Origin: Chitinophagales bacterium
Lineage (GTDB): Bacteria; Bacteroidota; Bacteroidia; Chitinophagales; Chitinophagaceae
Length of the DNA stretch: 46,276 nt
Assembly (NCBI GenBank): GCA_015655125.1
Contig: JAATFP010000024.1
Coordinates: 1-46,276, forward strand
Direction of reading: 5' to 3'
Of this stretch, positions 8,776 to 16,035 are shown one piece after another (the stretch's first letter is position 1; the number at the start of each line of letters is the position of its first letter). Below the pieces are notes generated by a model. That model searched no databases, had not been told where the DNA came from, and worked only from the letters and a program-made list of their open reading frames with translations. Both the position numbers and the translations under genes were made by a program.

Positions 8776-9129
8776 ATGAAAGTGATTGAACATAAAAATA
8801 TAGCCATCGTAGGTGGCGGCCCGGGCGGACTTACGATCGGCCGTTTATTGAAAATGCCAGGCGCTAACGTAAAGGTATACGAGCGCGACGCGGGTGAACA
8901 TGTACATGTGCAAGGCGCCACGCTCTACCTACACAAAGAGTGTGGTCTGAAAGCCTTACAGGAAGCAGGCCTCATCGATGCCTTTCCTAAAAGTTACCGA
9001 CCGGGTGCCGATCGGATGCGTATAACCGGCAAAAATGCAACTACAACGTTATCGCAAACCGACATAATGCATTCTGCAGACGCCTTAAAAGAAATGCTGG
9101 CGATGTTCAATGGTGAAAATATCAGATAA
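8776..9129 (+). pseudogene. FAD-dependent monooxygenase (TetX-like), internally deleted
   Basis: The product has 117 residues, whereas the family is usually 370-400. Residues 1-75 are a good N-terminus: the dinucleotide-binding motif IAIVGGGPGGLTIGRLL (GxGxxG), then VKVYERD and ATLYLHKECGLKALQEAGL, as in TetX/UbiH-type flavin monooxygenases. After about residue 85 the sequence jumps to LSQTDIMHSADALKEMLAMFN, which matches the extreme C-terminus of the same family (...ADALKxMxAMF). The FAD-binding middle (DG motif) and most of the substrate domain are missing, so an in-frame deletion of roughly 270 codons is inferred. It is almost certainly inactive. Confidence 0.75.
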
Positions 9130-9193
9130 TGTTACAACTTTGATTTTGTATTCTTGCAGCCCGTAACTTTGGTGTCCTAAAATAGAAATAATT

Positions 9194-10234
9194 ATGATAC
9201 AAGCAAAAGCATACGCAGCGCAGGATTCGCAGACGGACCTTGCTCCCTGGGATTTTGAGCGTCGCGAAGTAGGACCTCACGATGTGCAGATTGAAATTTT
9301 ATTCTGCGGTGTTTGCCACTCCGATCTTCACCAGATAAAGAATGACTGGTTCCCGGGCGTTTTCCCGATGGTACCCGGTCATGAAATTGTCGGCCGCATT
9401 ATAAAAGTCGGCGATCATGTGAAGAATTTCAAAATAGGCGAACTGGCCGGTGTTGGCTGCATGGTTGATTCCTGCCAGGTTTGCGAAAATTGTAAGGAAG
9501 GCCTGGAGCAATATTGTTTCGAAGGTAATACGCAGACCTACAACAATCTTGATCGCAGCGGTGTTCCGACTTATGGGGGTTATTCTAATACTATCGTAGT
9601 TCGCGAAGAATTTGTGTTGCATGTTTCGGATAAACTATCGCTCGCGGCTACCGCGCCTTTGCTCTGCGCCGGCATCACTACTTATTCGCCACTGCGCCAC
9701 TGGAAAGTTGGTAAGGGACATAAACTTGCCGTACTTGGTTTAGGCGGGTTGGGCCATATGGGCGTCAAATTCGGCGTTGCATTTGGGGCGGAAGTTACCG
9801 TTCTCAGCACATCCGCTTCCAAAGAAGCTGCGGCTAAAGAACTGGGCGCACATAAGTTTGTAGTGACCAGCGACCCGGAACAAGTAAAAGCCGTAAAAAG
9901 TTCATTTGATTTTATTCTCGATACCGTTTCGGCGCCGCACGACATGAATATGTATTTATCATTGCTGAAAACGAATGGTGTACATATATGTGTAGGTGTT
10001 CCGCCGGAACCTATGTCAATCGCGGCTTTCTCTTTGCTTGGCGGTCGCAGAAGCGTTGCCGGTTCGGGTATCGGCGGTGTCAGGGAAACTCAGGAAATGC
10101 TTGACTTTTGTGTGCAACACAACATCGTATCGGACATCGAGGTCATAGACATAAAAGATATCACGAAGTCTTACGAAAGAATGCTGAAAGGAGATGTGAG
10201 GTATAGGTTCGTGATTGACATGGCAACATTGTAG
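9194..10234 (+). CDS. NAD(P)-dependent zinc alcohol dehydrogenase (CAD/YahK type)
   Basis: The product is a 346-residue medium-chain dehydrogenase that reduces aldehydes to alcohols in the cytosol. Catalytic zinc ligands are visible: Cys41 and His42 (FCGVCHSDLH) and His63-Glu64 (PGHE). The structural zinc lobe is complete with Cys94, Cys97, Cys100 and Cys108. The Rossmann motif LAVLGLGGLGHMGVKF is at about 175-190. The cinnamyl-alcohol-dehydrogenase branch (YahK, AdhC-like) usually prefers NADPH. The length is normal. The ATG at 9194 follows a short AT-rich leader. Physiological substrate unknown. REP-like repeats follow the gene. Confidence 0.92.
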   Translation: MIQAKAYAAQDSQTDLAPWDFERREVGPHDVQIEILFCGVCHSDLHQIKNDWFPGVFPMVPGHEIVGRIIKVGDHVKNFKIGELAGVGCMVDSCQVCENCKEGLEQYCFEGNTQTYNNLDRSGVPTYGGYSNTIVVREEFVLHVSDKLSLAATAPLLCAGITTYSPLRHWKVGKGHKLAVLGLGGLGHMGVKFGVAFGAEVTVLSTSASKEAAAKELGAHKFVVTSDPEQVKAVKSSFDFILDTVSAPHDMNMYLSLLKTNGVHICVGVPPEPMSIAAFSLLGGRRSVAGSGIGGVRETQEMLDFCVQHNIVSDIEVIDIKDITKSYERMLKGDVRYRFVIDMATL

Positions 10235-10254
10235 TGATGAAGTTCGCATTTTGT

Positions 10255-10320
10255 GTATGTTTCGGCAAGCTCAACATAACAGAAGGCTGTTGTTAGTGTT
10301 TTCGCAAGTTCAACATGAAG
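10255..10320. repeat. REP-like dispersed repeat (two degenerate half units)
   Basis: TATGTTTCGGCAAGCTCAACATAACAG at 10256-10282, and a weaker copy (TTTTCGCAAGTTCAACATGA) at 10299-10318. Both belong to the GTTTCGACAAGCTCAACATGACAG family seen elsewhere in the window. Confidence 0.7.
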
Positions 10321-10339
10321 GCGGTAGCAAAACGCGTTA

Positions 10340-10377
10340 AAAAGTAAAGGGATGAAATTTTTTATTCCTTTACTTTT
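10340..10377 (+). terminator. AT-rich hairpin after the alcohol dehydrogenase
   Basis: An 11-bp inverted repeat AAAAGTAAAGG / CCTTTACTTTT surrounds a 16-nt loop and is followed by an AT-rich tail. It lies 105 bp past the dehydrogenase stop. It is a plausible but weak terminator. Confidence 0.45.
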
Positions 10378-10446
10378 ATAAATTATCTGCAATTTATAAA
10401 GAGGAACCCGGAAGGGTTCATTATTCATCATTGACCACTCACTCAC

Positions 10447-11007
10447 ATGTCGTATTGCACTGCTATTCATCACATGTCGGGATCACAAAAAGATCTTCAC
10501 AAAAACTATCATGACAACTTTTACGGTTTTCCAATTCATGATGACGACGAACTCTTCGGTCGCCTCATCATGGAAATCAATCAGGCAGGATTGAGTTGGG
10601 AAACAATTCTAAAAAAAGAACAGACTTTCCGGAAGGCCTACAACAATTTCAACATAAAAAAAATTGCAAAGTATACACAAGCCGATCGTGAACGATTGAT
10701 GAACGATGCCGGTATCATTCGAAACCGGCTGAAAATAAATGCAGCCATTGAAAACGCAAATGCGATCCTTACTTTGCAAAAGGAATTTGGTTCATTTGAA
10801 AAATGGCTCATAGTAAATCATCCTAAAACAAAAGAGGAATGGGTAAGGCTGTTTAAAAAAACTTTTCGTTTTACCGGTGGTGAGATTGTAAATGAATTTT
10901 TGATGAGCACGGGATTTTTACCGGGGAGCCATGACGAAAGCTGCCCTGTTTACAAGAAGGCACTCAGGGCAAAACCGATGTGGAAGTCAGCAGTCAACAA
11001 ACCATAG
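10447..11007 (+). CDS. tag: DNA-3-methyladenine glycosylase I
   Basis: The product has 186 residues, normal for Tag, which excises 3-methyladenine from alkylated DNA as the first step of base excision repair. The opening LHKNYHDNFYGFPIHDDDELFGRLIMEINQAGLSWETILKK is the most conserved Tag block (YHDxEWG...QAGLSW). GIIRNRLKINAAIENA is the helix-hairpin-helix-like second block. The classical C-terminal Cys/His zinc cluster of E. coli Tag is reduced here (SHDESCPVYKKAL), as in the branch that begins with SYCTAI. It is apparently monocistronic. Confidence 0.9.
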   Translation: MSYCTAIHHMSGSQKDLHKNYHDNFYGFPIHDDDELFGRLIMEINQAGLSWETILKKEQTFRKAYNNFNIKKIAKYTQADRERLMNDAGIIRNRLKINAAIENANAILTLQKEFGSFEKWLIVNHPKTKEEWVRLFKKTFRFTGGEIVNEFLMSTGFLPGSHDESCPVYKKALRAKPMWKSAVNKP

Positions 11008-11020
11008 GCTATTGCATTTT

Positions 11021-11083
11021 CTATGTTTCGACACGCTCATCCTGACCAGCTTTTAGGCTGAATTTGCCGAAGACGGTTCACGG
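11021..11083. repeat. REP-like dispersed repeat
   Basis: CTATGTTTCGACACGCTCATCCTGACCAG followed by GGCTGAATTTGCCGAAGACGGTT. These are a diverged forward and reverse half unit of the repeat family typified at 27461-27533. Confidence 0.65.
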
Positions 11084-11170
11084 AACATTACTGCCTGCAG
11101 CAAATCCTTAAAGTATTATATCGAAGCCGATGTTGGAGATACTTTTTGATCGGTTCATTAATGATCGTTC

Positions 11171-11374
11171 CTATTCACTGTACTCGAGTATGTCTGCCGG
11201 CTGGCAATCAAGTACTTTGCAAATTGCTTCCAACGTGCTGAACCGGATCGCTTTTGCTTTGCCGGTTTTAAGTATCGACAGATTTGCCAGTGTTAATCCC
11301 ACTTTTTCGGATAATTCATTGAGCGACATTTTTCGCTTCGCCATCATCACATCCAGATTTACTATTATCGGCAT
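11171..11374 (-). CDS. XRE-family HTH regulator (YozG/Cro-CI type)
   Basis: The 67-residue protein is essentially one helix-turn-helix domain: LDVMMAKRKMSLNELSEKVGLTLANLSILKTGKAKAIRFSTLEAICKVLDCQPADILEY. Small XRE proteins of this type are nearly always paired with a DUF2975 membrane protein, and here the start codon lies 1 nt after the DUF2975 stop. It probably regulates its own operon. A 14-bp palindrome between the -33 and -7 elements of the shared promoter (11961-11974) is the obvious candidate operator. It is predicted to be cytosolic, DNA binding and dimeric. Confidence 0.9.
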   Translation of the reverse strand: MPIIVNLDVMMAKRKMSLNELSEKVGLTLANLSILKTGKAKAIRFSTLEAICKVLDCQPADILEYSE

Positions 11375-11375
11375 A

Positions 11376-11918
11376 TTATACAGTTAGTTCGTGTTCTGAT
11401 TGAATTTCTAATCCGCGTTTAAATACCTGCGAGAAAATAAACACGATACCTGCGATGAAAATATATTCCTGCGCCGACCAGTCGGGTTGCAGCACACTGA
11501 ATTTGTTCCATATTATTCGGTTGTTCATATTATTTACAATAGCAAACATCCAGATGACGATCAGCGTGTAACTGATGTTTTCTAAAATACGGGTTATTGC
11601 AGTGCTGAACGGATTGGTCATATTTACTTTTGTGAGTGCCTTGATTACTAAAAACAGGATATATGCTTTTAAAATTGATAATGCCGCCAGGAAAAAAACA
11701 GAGATCGAATAATACACAAAATCTGTTTCACGCAGGGGATACAGGCTAAGGCCTTTGTAAAGCTTTTTTGAAGCGGCAGGGTTGATATAGCTCACACCAT
11801 ATGAAACAAGGATGGCGCCTGCTTCAATGCACATGCCGATAAAAGCAATCCAGGCGAGAACATTCATAACTTTAAGAATCTGTTCCGTTCTGGAGTAATT
11901 TTTTTCTATTGTATTCAT
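11376..11918 (-). CDS. DUF2975 membrane protein
   Basis: The product has 180 residues with four predicted membrane segments (about 18-40, 72-92, 112-132, 150-165). The layout of a large loop between TM1 and TM2 and the conserved NPFSTAITRILENISYTLIVIW region matches DUF2975. The biochemical function is unknown. The tight coupling with a small XRE regulator suggests a membrane signal passed to the regulator, but this is inference. The ATG at 11918 follows a clear promoter with TATATTTG at 11953-11960. Confidence 0.85.
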   Translation of the reverse strand: MNTIEKNYSRTEQILKVMNVLAWIAFIGMCIEAGAILVSYGVSYINPAASKKLYKGLSLYPLRETDFVYYSISVFFLAALSILKAYILFLVIKALTKVNMTNPFSTAITRILENISYTLIVIWMFAIVNNMNNRIIWNKFSVLQPDWSAQEYIFIAGIVFIFSQVFKRGLEIQSEHELTV

Positions 11919-11952
11919 GTTTTTAATTTTAAATCCGGAATAAATTTATTTG

Positions 11953-11983
11953 CAAATATAGATAAATATTTATCAATTATCAA
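11953..11983 (-). promoter_or_regulatory. Promoter and operator-like palindrome of the DUF2975-XRE operon
   Basis: On the minus strand TTG (11983-11981), a 20-nt spacer and TATATTTG (11960-11953) fit the Bacteroidota -33/-7 consensus. The spacer contains the perfect palindrome GATAAATATTTATC (11961-11974), well placed for autorepression by the XRE protein. The remaining 250 bp up to 12240 are AT-rich with no gene. Confidence 0.7.
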
Positions 11984-12240
11984 TAAATAAAGTCTATTTT
12001 TCAATAAATTATTTTAGCCTACATTTTTTTAAAGAAATAAGAAGGTGTTTTAAATAAAGCGATTTTAAAATATAGAGCAGCATTGCCTGTGGAACCGATG
12101 AGGTTTTATACTGTAATGACAGAAAGCGGTTCGCCGAAATAGGTGGACGCAACCGGTACGTTGCCTTTGATCAGAAAAGAAAAGAGACGGTTGTAGTGAC
12201 AGATATTTTTTTCGTAGTGGGAAGTCCGCATGGGAAATCA

Positions 12241-13770
12241 TCAAAGCCAGTCGGGATCATCCGCAGATTTGTTTTTGTTCAGAGTGCCGGGTATCTTATT
12301 GTCATCATTTATTGCGTGCCCGCGTTGAGGGTTGAGTTCTTTCCGGAGTTTGCTGTTCCTTATGCCAAATCCGTAATAGATGAGAAAGCCGATGGCAAGC
12401 CAGACCACAAGTCGTATCCATGTATCTGCAGGAAGGGAAATCATCATCAGCACGCAGGTGAGAATGCCGAGGATCGGTACCAACGGCACGAACGGAGTTT
12501 TAAAAGGCCGCGCAGCGTTCGGTTGTTTCTTCCGAAGGATGAGAATGCCGATGCATACCATCACAAAGGCAAGCAATGTGCCGATACTGGTCATTTCACC
12601 CACTACGCTGATGGGTACGAAGCCTGCGAACAGGCTTATGAAAATGCTGAGTATAATGTTCGATTTATAAGGAGTATTGAATTTCGGATGGAGCTTTGAA
12701 AAAACTTCAGGCAACAATCCGTCGCGGCTCATGGAATAAAAAACACGTGACTGTCCGAGAAGATCCACCATGATAACAGAAATATAACCTATCAATATCG
12801 CCAGGATAACTGCTTCGAAGAGCCATTGATAAGGCATTTTTTCGATGGCGATCGCTATTGGTGCCGCGCTGTTTTTAAATTCGGTATAGTTGGCCAGCCC
12901 GGTAAGAACATAGCCGAACGCCACAAACAGAATGGTGCAGATAACGAGTGATCCCAATATTCCTACCGGCATGTTTTTCTGCGGATTTTTTGTTTCCTGC
13001 GCCATGGTGGCTACGATATCAAAACCGATAAATACGAAAAATACGACGCCGGTCCCGCGAACGATGCCACTCCATCCGAACTCGCCGAAATGGCCGGTGT
13101 TGGCCGGTATAAAAGGGTGATAATTCTGCGGGTTGATATAACTCCATCCCAGCGCAATAAACACCAGCACTACTCCTACTTTCAGGGTTACTACCACACT
13201 GTTGAACAGTGCAGATTTTTTTGTCCCCCGGATGATGATGGATGTGATAAGAAGAACGATCAGTACTGCGGGAATGTTTAGAAAGCCGTGGACAAGAGAT
13301 CCGTTGGAAAGCGTACTTTTCTCAAAAGGAGAAGTAACAAATTGGGGCGGTAAAAAAACGTTGATCCTTGCAAGGAATTTTACCAGGTATTGCGACCAGC
13401 TGATGGCAACAGTGGCAGCACCAACAGAATATTCAAGGATGAGATCCCAGCCGATGATCCATGCAAAAAGTTCACCGAGTGTAGCATAAGCATACGTATA
13501 TGCACTTCCCGAAACCGGTACCATTGCAGCAAATTCTGCATAGCACAAAGCACTGAAGGCACATCCGACTGCAGCAATGATAAACGAGAGTATTACAGCC
13601 GGACCTGAATTGTTGGCAGCTGCAATACCTGTAAGCGAAAACAAACCCGCGCCGATGATGACGCCAATACCGATGGCAACAAGATTGCCGCCACCCAGCG
13701 TTCTTTTCAAAGTATTTTCACCGGTTTCGGCGGCCTCGTTGTGAAGTGATTGCAGAGATTTTATGATCAT
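12241..13770 (-). CDS. APC-family amino acid permease (CAT/YfnA-like)
   Basis: The product has 509 residues with 12 or more predicted membrane helices. The N-terminal motif NLVAIGIGVIIGAGLFSLTGIAA is the APC substrate-backbone binding segment (G-x-G-x-I-G-x-G), and PAVILSFIIAAVGCAFSALCYAEFAAMVPVSGSAYTYAY is the conserved TM2-TM3 region. The overall length and the C-terminal RPFKTPFVPLVPILG resemble cationic amino acid transporters and YfnA-type permeases. It lies 95 bp downstream of the Glu/Leu-type dehydrogenase on the same strand, suggesting joint amino acid catabolism, possibly by read-through. The substrate is not determinable. Confidence 0.9.
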   Translation of the reverse strand: MIIKSLQSLHNEAAETGENTLKRTLGGGNLVAIGIGVIIGAGLFSLTGIAAANNSGPAVILSFIIAAVGCAFSALCYAEFAAMVPVSGSAYTYAYATLGELFAWIIGWDLILEYSVGAATVAISWSQYLVKFLARINVFLPPQFVTSPFEKSTLSNGSLVHGFLNIPAVLIVLLITSIIIRGTKKSALFNSVVVTLKVGVVLVFIALGWSYINPQNYHPFIPANTGHFGEFGWSGIVRGTGVVFFVFIGFDIVATMAQETKNPQKNMPVGILGSLVICTILFVAFGYVLTGLANYTEFKNSAAPIAIAIEKMPYQWLFEAVILAILIGYISVIMVDLLGQSRVFYSMSRDGLLPEVFSKLHPKFNTPYKSNIILSIFISLFAGFVPISVVGEMTSIGTLLAFVMVCIGILILRKKQPNAARPFKTPFVPLVPILGILTCVLMMISLPADTWIRLVVWLAIGFLIYYGFGIRNSKLRKELNPQRGHAINDDNKIPGTLNKNKSADDPDWL

Positions 13771-13865
13771 TGGGGTAGTAATTTCTGATCGGGTAAAAGC
13801 ATGGGTGCCGCTACTATGCTACGTTGAAGCGGCAACCCATGGTGATATTACACGAACCTTTTTTA

Positions 13866-15161
13866 TTAATTTTTTTTAAAATCACGTGAAGTATCGGCGG
13901 CCCGTTTTGCCTTATCAACATCTGAAACTTTTTTCAAAGCAAGGATGTAAGCGGCAATCCGAAGACTGACGTCGAATGTTTTTGCAACATGCAATACAGT
14001 GGAAAAACTTTTTGTGAGGATCTCTTCCAGCTTTTGATTTACCTGCTCAATCTTCCAATGTTCAAAGAGTGAATTTTGCAGCCATTCAAAATAGGAAACC
14101 GTAACACCACCCGCATTTGCCAGTATATCAGGTACTACAAGGATGTTTTTATTTTGCAAAATATCATCTGCGTCGGAAGAGGTAGGGCCATTCGCTCCTT
14201 CTACAATGATACGTGCCTTAATGTAAGATGCATTGGTGGCAGTGATCACATCTTCCTTTGCAGCCGGGATCAATACATCGACAGGCAATTGCAACAGATC
14301 GTCTGCATGAATTTCCTGCGCGTCGGCGTAACCCTTTATCTTCTTATTATTTTCTTTGGAGTATTTAATAAGCGAGTTGATGTTAATGCCTTCGGAATTG
14401 TAAAGGGCAGCTGAAACGTCGCTTACGGCTACTATCTTCACCCCTTTTTCATACAAAAACAAAGCTGTATGCAAACCCACATTTCCAAAACCTTGTATGG
14501 AAACGGTTGCACCTGTTTCTTCGATACCGAGTTCCCTCAGCGCCAGCAATGTATTAATCGTTACACCTCTTCCTGTGGCTTCTTCGCGCCCAAGCGATCC
14601 TCCCGAATGAATATGTTTGCCTGTTACCACGGCCTGGATAGTTTTACCATGCAGCAAAGAATACTCGTCCAGCAGCCAGCCCATTTCATCGGGACCGGTT
14701 CCCAGATCCGGCGCGGGAATATCTTTATCAGGGCCGAAAATGCCGCTGAGTTCTTTTGTATATGCCCGCGTAATTCTCTCCAGTTCTGTTTTGGAAAGTT
14801 TTGAAGGGTCGCAGATGATACCTCCCTTTGCGCCACCAAATGGAATGCCTGTTACGGCTGATTTCCATGTCATCCATGCTGCCAGCGCTTTCACTTCATT
14901 CAGATTAACATCTTTGTCGTAGCGTATACCACCCTTTGATGGTCCCAATACTGTAGAATGAATTATCCTGTAGCCTTCAAAGCTCTGCTCATTACCGTTG
15001 TCTAAACGGATAGAAAAGTTGATCAGTATTTGTTTTTCCGGGCGCTGAAGCTTGCGCCGCGTATCATTGTCCAATCCTATGATACCTGCGGCCTTGTCAA
15101 AGCGCGCCAGCATGGATTCGTAAGGATTTGTTTTGGTTTTATTATCTGTTGTGATGCTCAT
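13866..15161 (-). CDS. Glu/Leu/Phe/Val dehydrogenase (NAD(P)-glutamate dehydrogenase type)
   Basis: The product has 431 residues from the ATG at 15161. An in-frame ATG at 15287 exists, but the extra 42 codons cover a regulatory leader, and MSITTDNKTK is a normal start. Oxidative deamination of an amino acid to its 2-oxo acid is predicted. The dimerisation/substrate domain has GPSKGGIRYDKDVNLNEVKALAAWMTWKSAVTGIPFGGAKGGI with the catalytic lysines. PAPDLGTGPDEMGW follows, then the Rossmann domain VSIQGFGNVGLHTALFL. Length and motifs favour hexameric glutamate dehydrogenase over the shorter leucine dehydrogenase. The leader peptide at 15215-15277, rich in Leu, Ile, Phe and Met, leaves substrate preference open. 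A palindrome-controlled promoter and an attenuator hairpin lie upstream. Confidence 0.9.
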   Translation of the reverse strand: MSITTDNKTKTNPYESMLARFDKAAGIIGLDNDTRRKLQRPEKQILINFSIRLDNGNEQSFEGYRIIHSTVLGPSKGGIRYDKDVNLNEVKALAAWMTWKSAVTGIPFGGAKGGIICDPSKLSKTELERITRAYTKELSGIFGPDKDIPAPDLGTGPDEMGWLLDEYSLLHGKTIQAVVTGKHIHSGGSLGREEATGRGVTINTLLALRELGIEETGATVSIQGFGNVGLHTALFLYEKGVKIVAVSDVSAALYNSEGININSLIKYSKENNKKIKGYADAQEIHADDLLQLPVDVLIPAAKEDVITATNASYIKARIIVEGANGPTSSDADDILQNKNILVVPDILANAGGVTVSYFEWLQNSLFEHWKIEQVNQKLEEILTKSFSTVLHVAKTFDVSLRIAAYILALKKVSDVDKAKRAADTSRDFKKN

Positions 15162-15183
15162 ATTGTTGTTTATCTGGATGAAA

Positions 15184-15210
15184 AAGCCTCTTCGGATAAC
15201 GAAAAGGCTT
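15184..15210 (-). terminator. Attenuator-type hairpin in the dehydrogenase leader
   Basis: On the minus strand AAGCCTTTTCG pairs with CGAAGAGGCTT (11 bp, one G-U) around a 5-nt loop, followed directly by TTTTT. It lies 5 nt after the stop of a 20-codon leader ORF and 22 nt before the dehydrogenase ATG. That is the geometry of a transcription attenuator. Confidence 0.75.
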
Positions 15211-15214
15211 ACTA

Positions 15215-15277
15215 TTAAATTTGAAAAATTATAAATGTGGTCCTCCTCATCAACATCGGATAGAACAGCAGCAACAT
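15215..15277 (-). CDS. Putative attenuator leader peptide
   Basis: A 20-codon ORF begins ATG TTG CTG CTG and reads MLLLFYPMLMRRTT then FIIFQI. It is dominated by Leu, Met, Ile and Phe with an Arg-Arg-Thr-Thr block. Its stop lies 5 nt upstream of the terminator-type hairpin at 15184-15210, which in turn precedes the dehydrogenase gene. It lies about 90 nt downstream of the predicted promoter. Leader peptides with Leu and RRTT blocks precede branched-chain amino acid operons in related bacteria. Ribosome stalling at Leu/Ile codons would be expected to favour read-through. No antiterminator pairing was computed, so the mechanism is inferred. Confidence 0.6.
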   Translation of the reverse strand: MLLLFYPMLMRRTTFIIFQI

Positions 15278-15365
15278 AAAATGACATTATAGGAAAGCGC
15301 TTTTTTGATGTTCATAACCTTTGCTTTTGATAGCTTTTGCTGATGATAAATTTTAAATGACAATG

Positions 15366-15409
15366 CAAACCTAACGAAAAAATTAATAGTCTACTAAAAA
15401 AGTAGACTA
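15366..15409 (-). promoter_or_regulatory. Dehydrogenase promoter with a 9+9 palindrome at the -33 position
   Basis: A -7 element TAGGTTTG (minus strand, 15373-15366) is preceded, at the place of the -33 box, by the perfect inverted repeat TAGTCTACT-N5-AGTAGACTA (15387-15409). No good TTG box is present at that spot, which suggests an activator or Lrp-like regulator binds there. The stretch 15410-15675 has only a weak 93-codon frame that looks spurious. Confidence 0.65.
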
Positions 15410-15675
15410 TTTTACAAAGAATTATTTTTAGAATTAATTGAAACAAGTAACCGTAAAGGATAATTCTGTTGATGTAGCTGCATTTACCTTTCAAAGCCAA
15501 CGAACAAACCATAGTTTTTGTCAAACGTTGGAATGCCGGAAAAGTTTTATTGTTTTATCTTGGTCCATTAAATGGGCGTATTTTCCCGGACATCAATTAA
15601 ATGCTACCTGCAAAGAGATTCAAATAAAGGGAAATGTTCCGGGCGGGTATAACCCATCTTTTACTTTATTTGAAA

Positions 15676-15712
15676 AAGGGCTTCAGGCTTATTCGCCTGA
15701 AACCCTTATTTT
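15676..15712 (-). terminator. Displaced tRNA-Lys terminator at the left island edge
   Basis: On the minus strand, directly after the duplicated tRNA-Lys 3' end, AAGGGTTTCAGGC pairs with GCCTGAAGCCCTT (13 bp, one G-U) around GAATAA and runs into TTTTTC. It looks like the terminator that followed tRNA-Lys before the island was inserted. Confidence 0.75.
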
Positions 15713-15713
15713 T

Positions 15714-15730
15714 CTGTGACCCCTCAGGGA
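15714..15730. repeat. Island attachment site copy (distal tRNA-Lys 3'-end fragment)
   Basis: CTGTGACCCCTCAGGGA is identical over 17 bp and in the same orientation to 23377-23393, which is the 3' end of tRNA-Lys. The next base differs (T for C), then TC matches again. An isolated copy of a tRNA 3' end 7.66 kb downstream of the intact tRNA is the classic mark of site-specific integration. Bases 15731-15880 are AT-rich and show no gene. Confidence 0.8.
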
Positions 15731-15880
15731 TTCAATATTTTTTCATACTTATTTGAAAATCAATTTATTACAACTGCGTTTATTAATTAGCCGAACAAAT
15801 TAGTAGGGTCAAAAAATAAATATCCATATTTATTAAAAGATTTTCAAGAATTAAAGTCAGTTTTTCATGGTCTTTATTAC

Positions 15881-16003
15881 TGGAATTATCAGTTTACTTA
15901 ATCCCTGTGTGCCAAAGACATTGACCCATTTAGATGGTGGTTATCAATGGGTGTTGGGGTAACGTAAAATGGTAAAGGAGGGTCAATTTGCTTGCTTTTT
16001 CCA
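15881..16003. mobile_element. IS21-like terminal remnant, left copy
   Basis: About 123 bp, similar (roughly 80% by eye) and in the same orientation to 22686-22809. Shared stretches include TGGAATTATCAGTTTACTTAATC, GTGGTTATCAATG and the terminal GGGTCAATTTGCTTG...TTTTTCCA. The last part matches the element end at positions 71-95. It ends 33 bp from the stop of the membrane nucleotidyltransferase gene. No transposase remains. Confidence 0.6.
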
Positions 16004-16035
16004 CTGTGATACTTAAATAAAATAAAAAAATATGT

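Noticed and set aside
11171..11918. XRE protein plus membrane protein as a toxin-antitoxin module
   Set aside because: The pair matches the common DUF2975-XRE arrangement, in which no toxicity is known. The membrane protein is larger than typical small membrane toxins.
12196..12699. Long frame opposite the amino acid permease
   Set aside because: It is antisense to a well-supported transporter and its residue pattern is that of a shadow frame. Similar shadows over the receptors, BtuB and the adaptor were left out for the same reason.
15438..15719. A 93-codon open frame between the dehydrogenase promoter and the tRNA-Lys fragment
   Set aside because: Its end runs through the terminator hairpin, the composition is not protein-like, and no family pattern is visible. 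I treat it as a chance frame.
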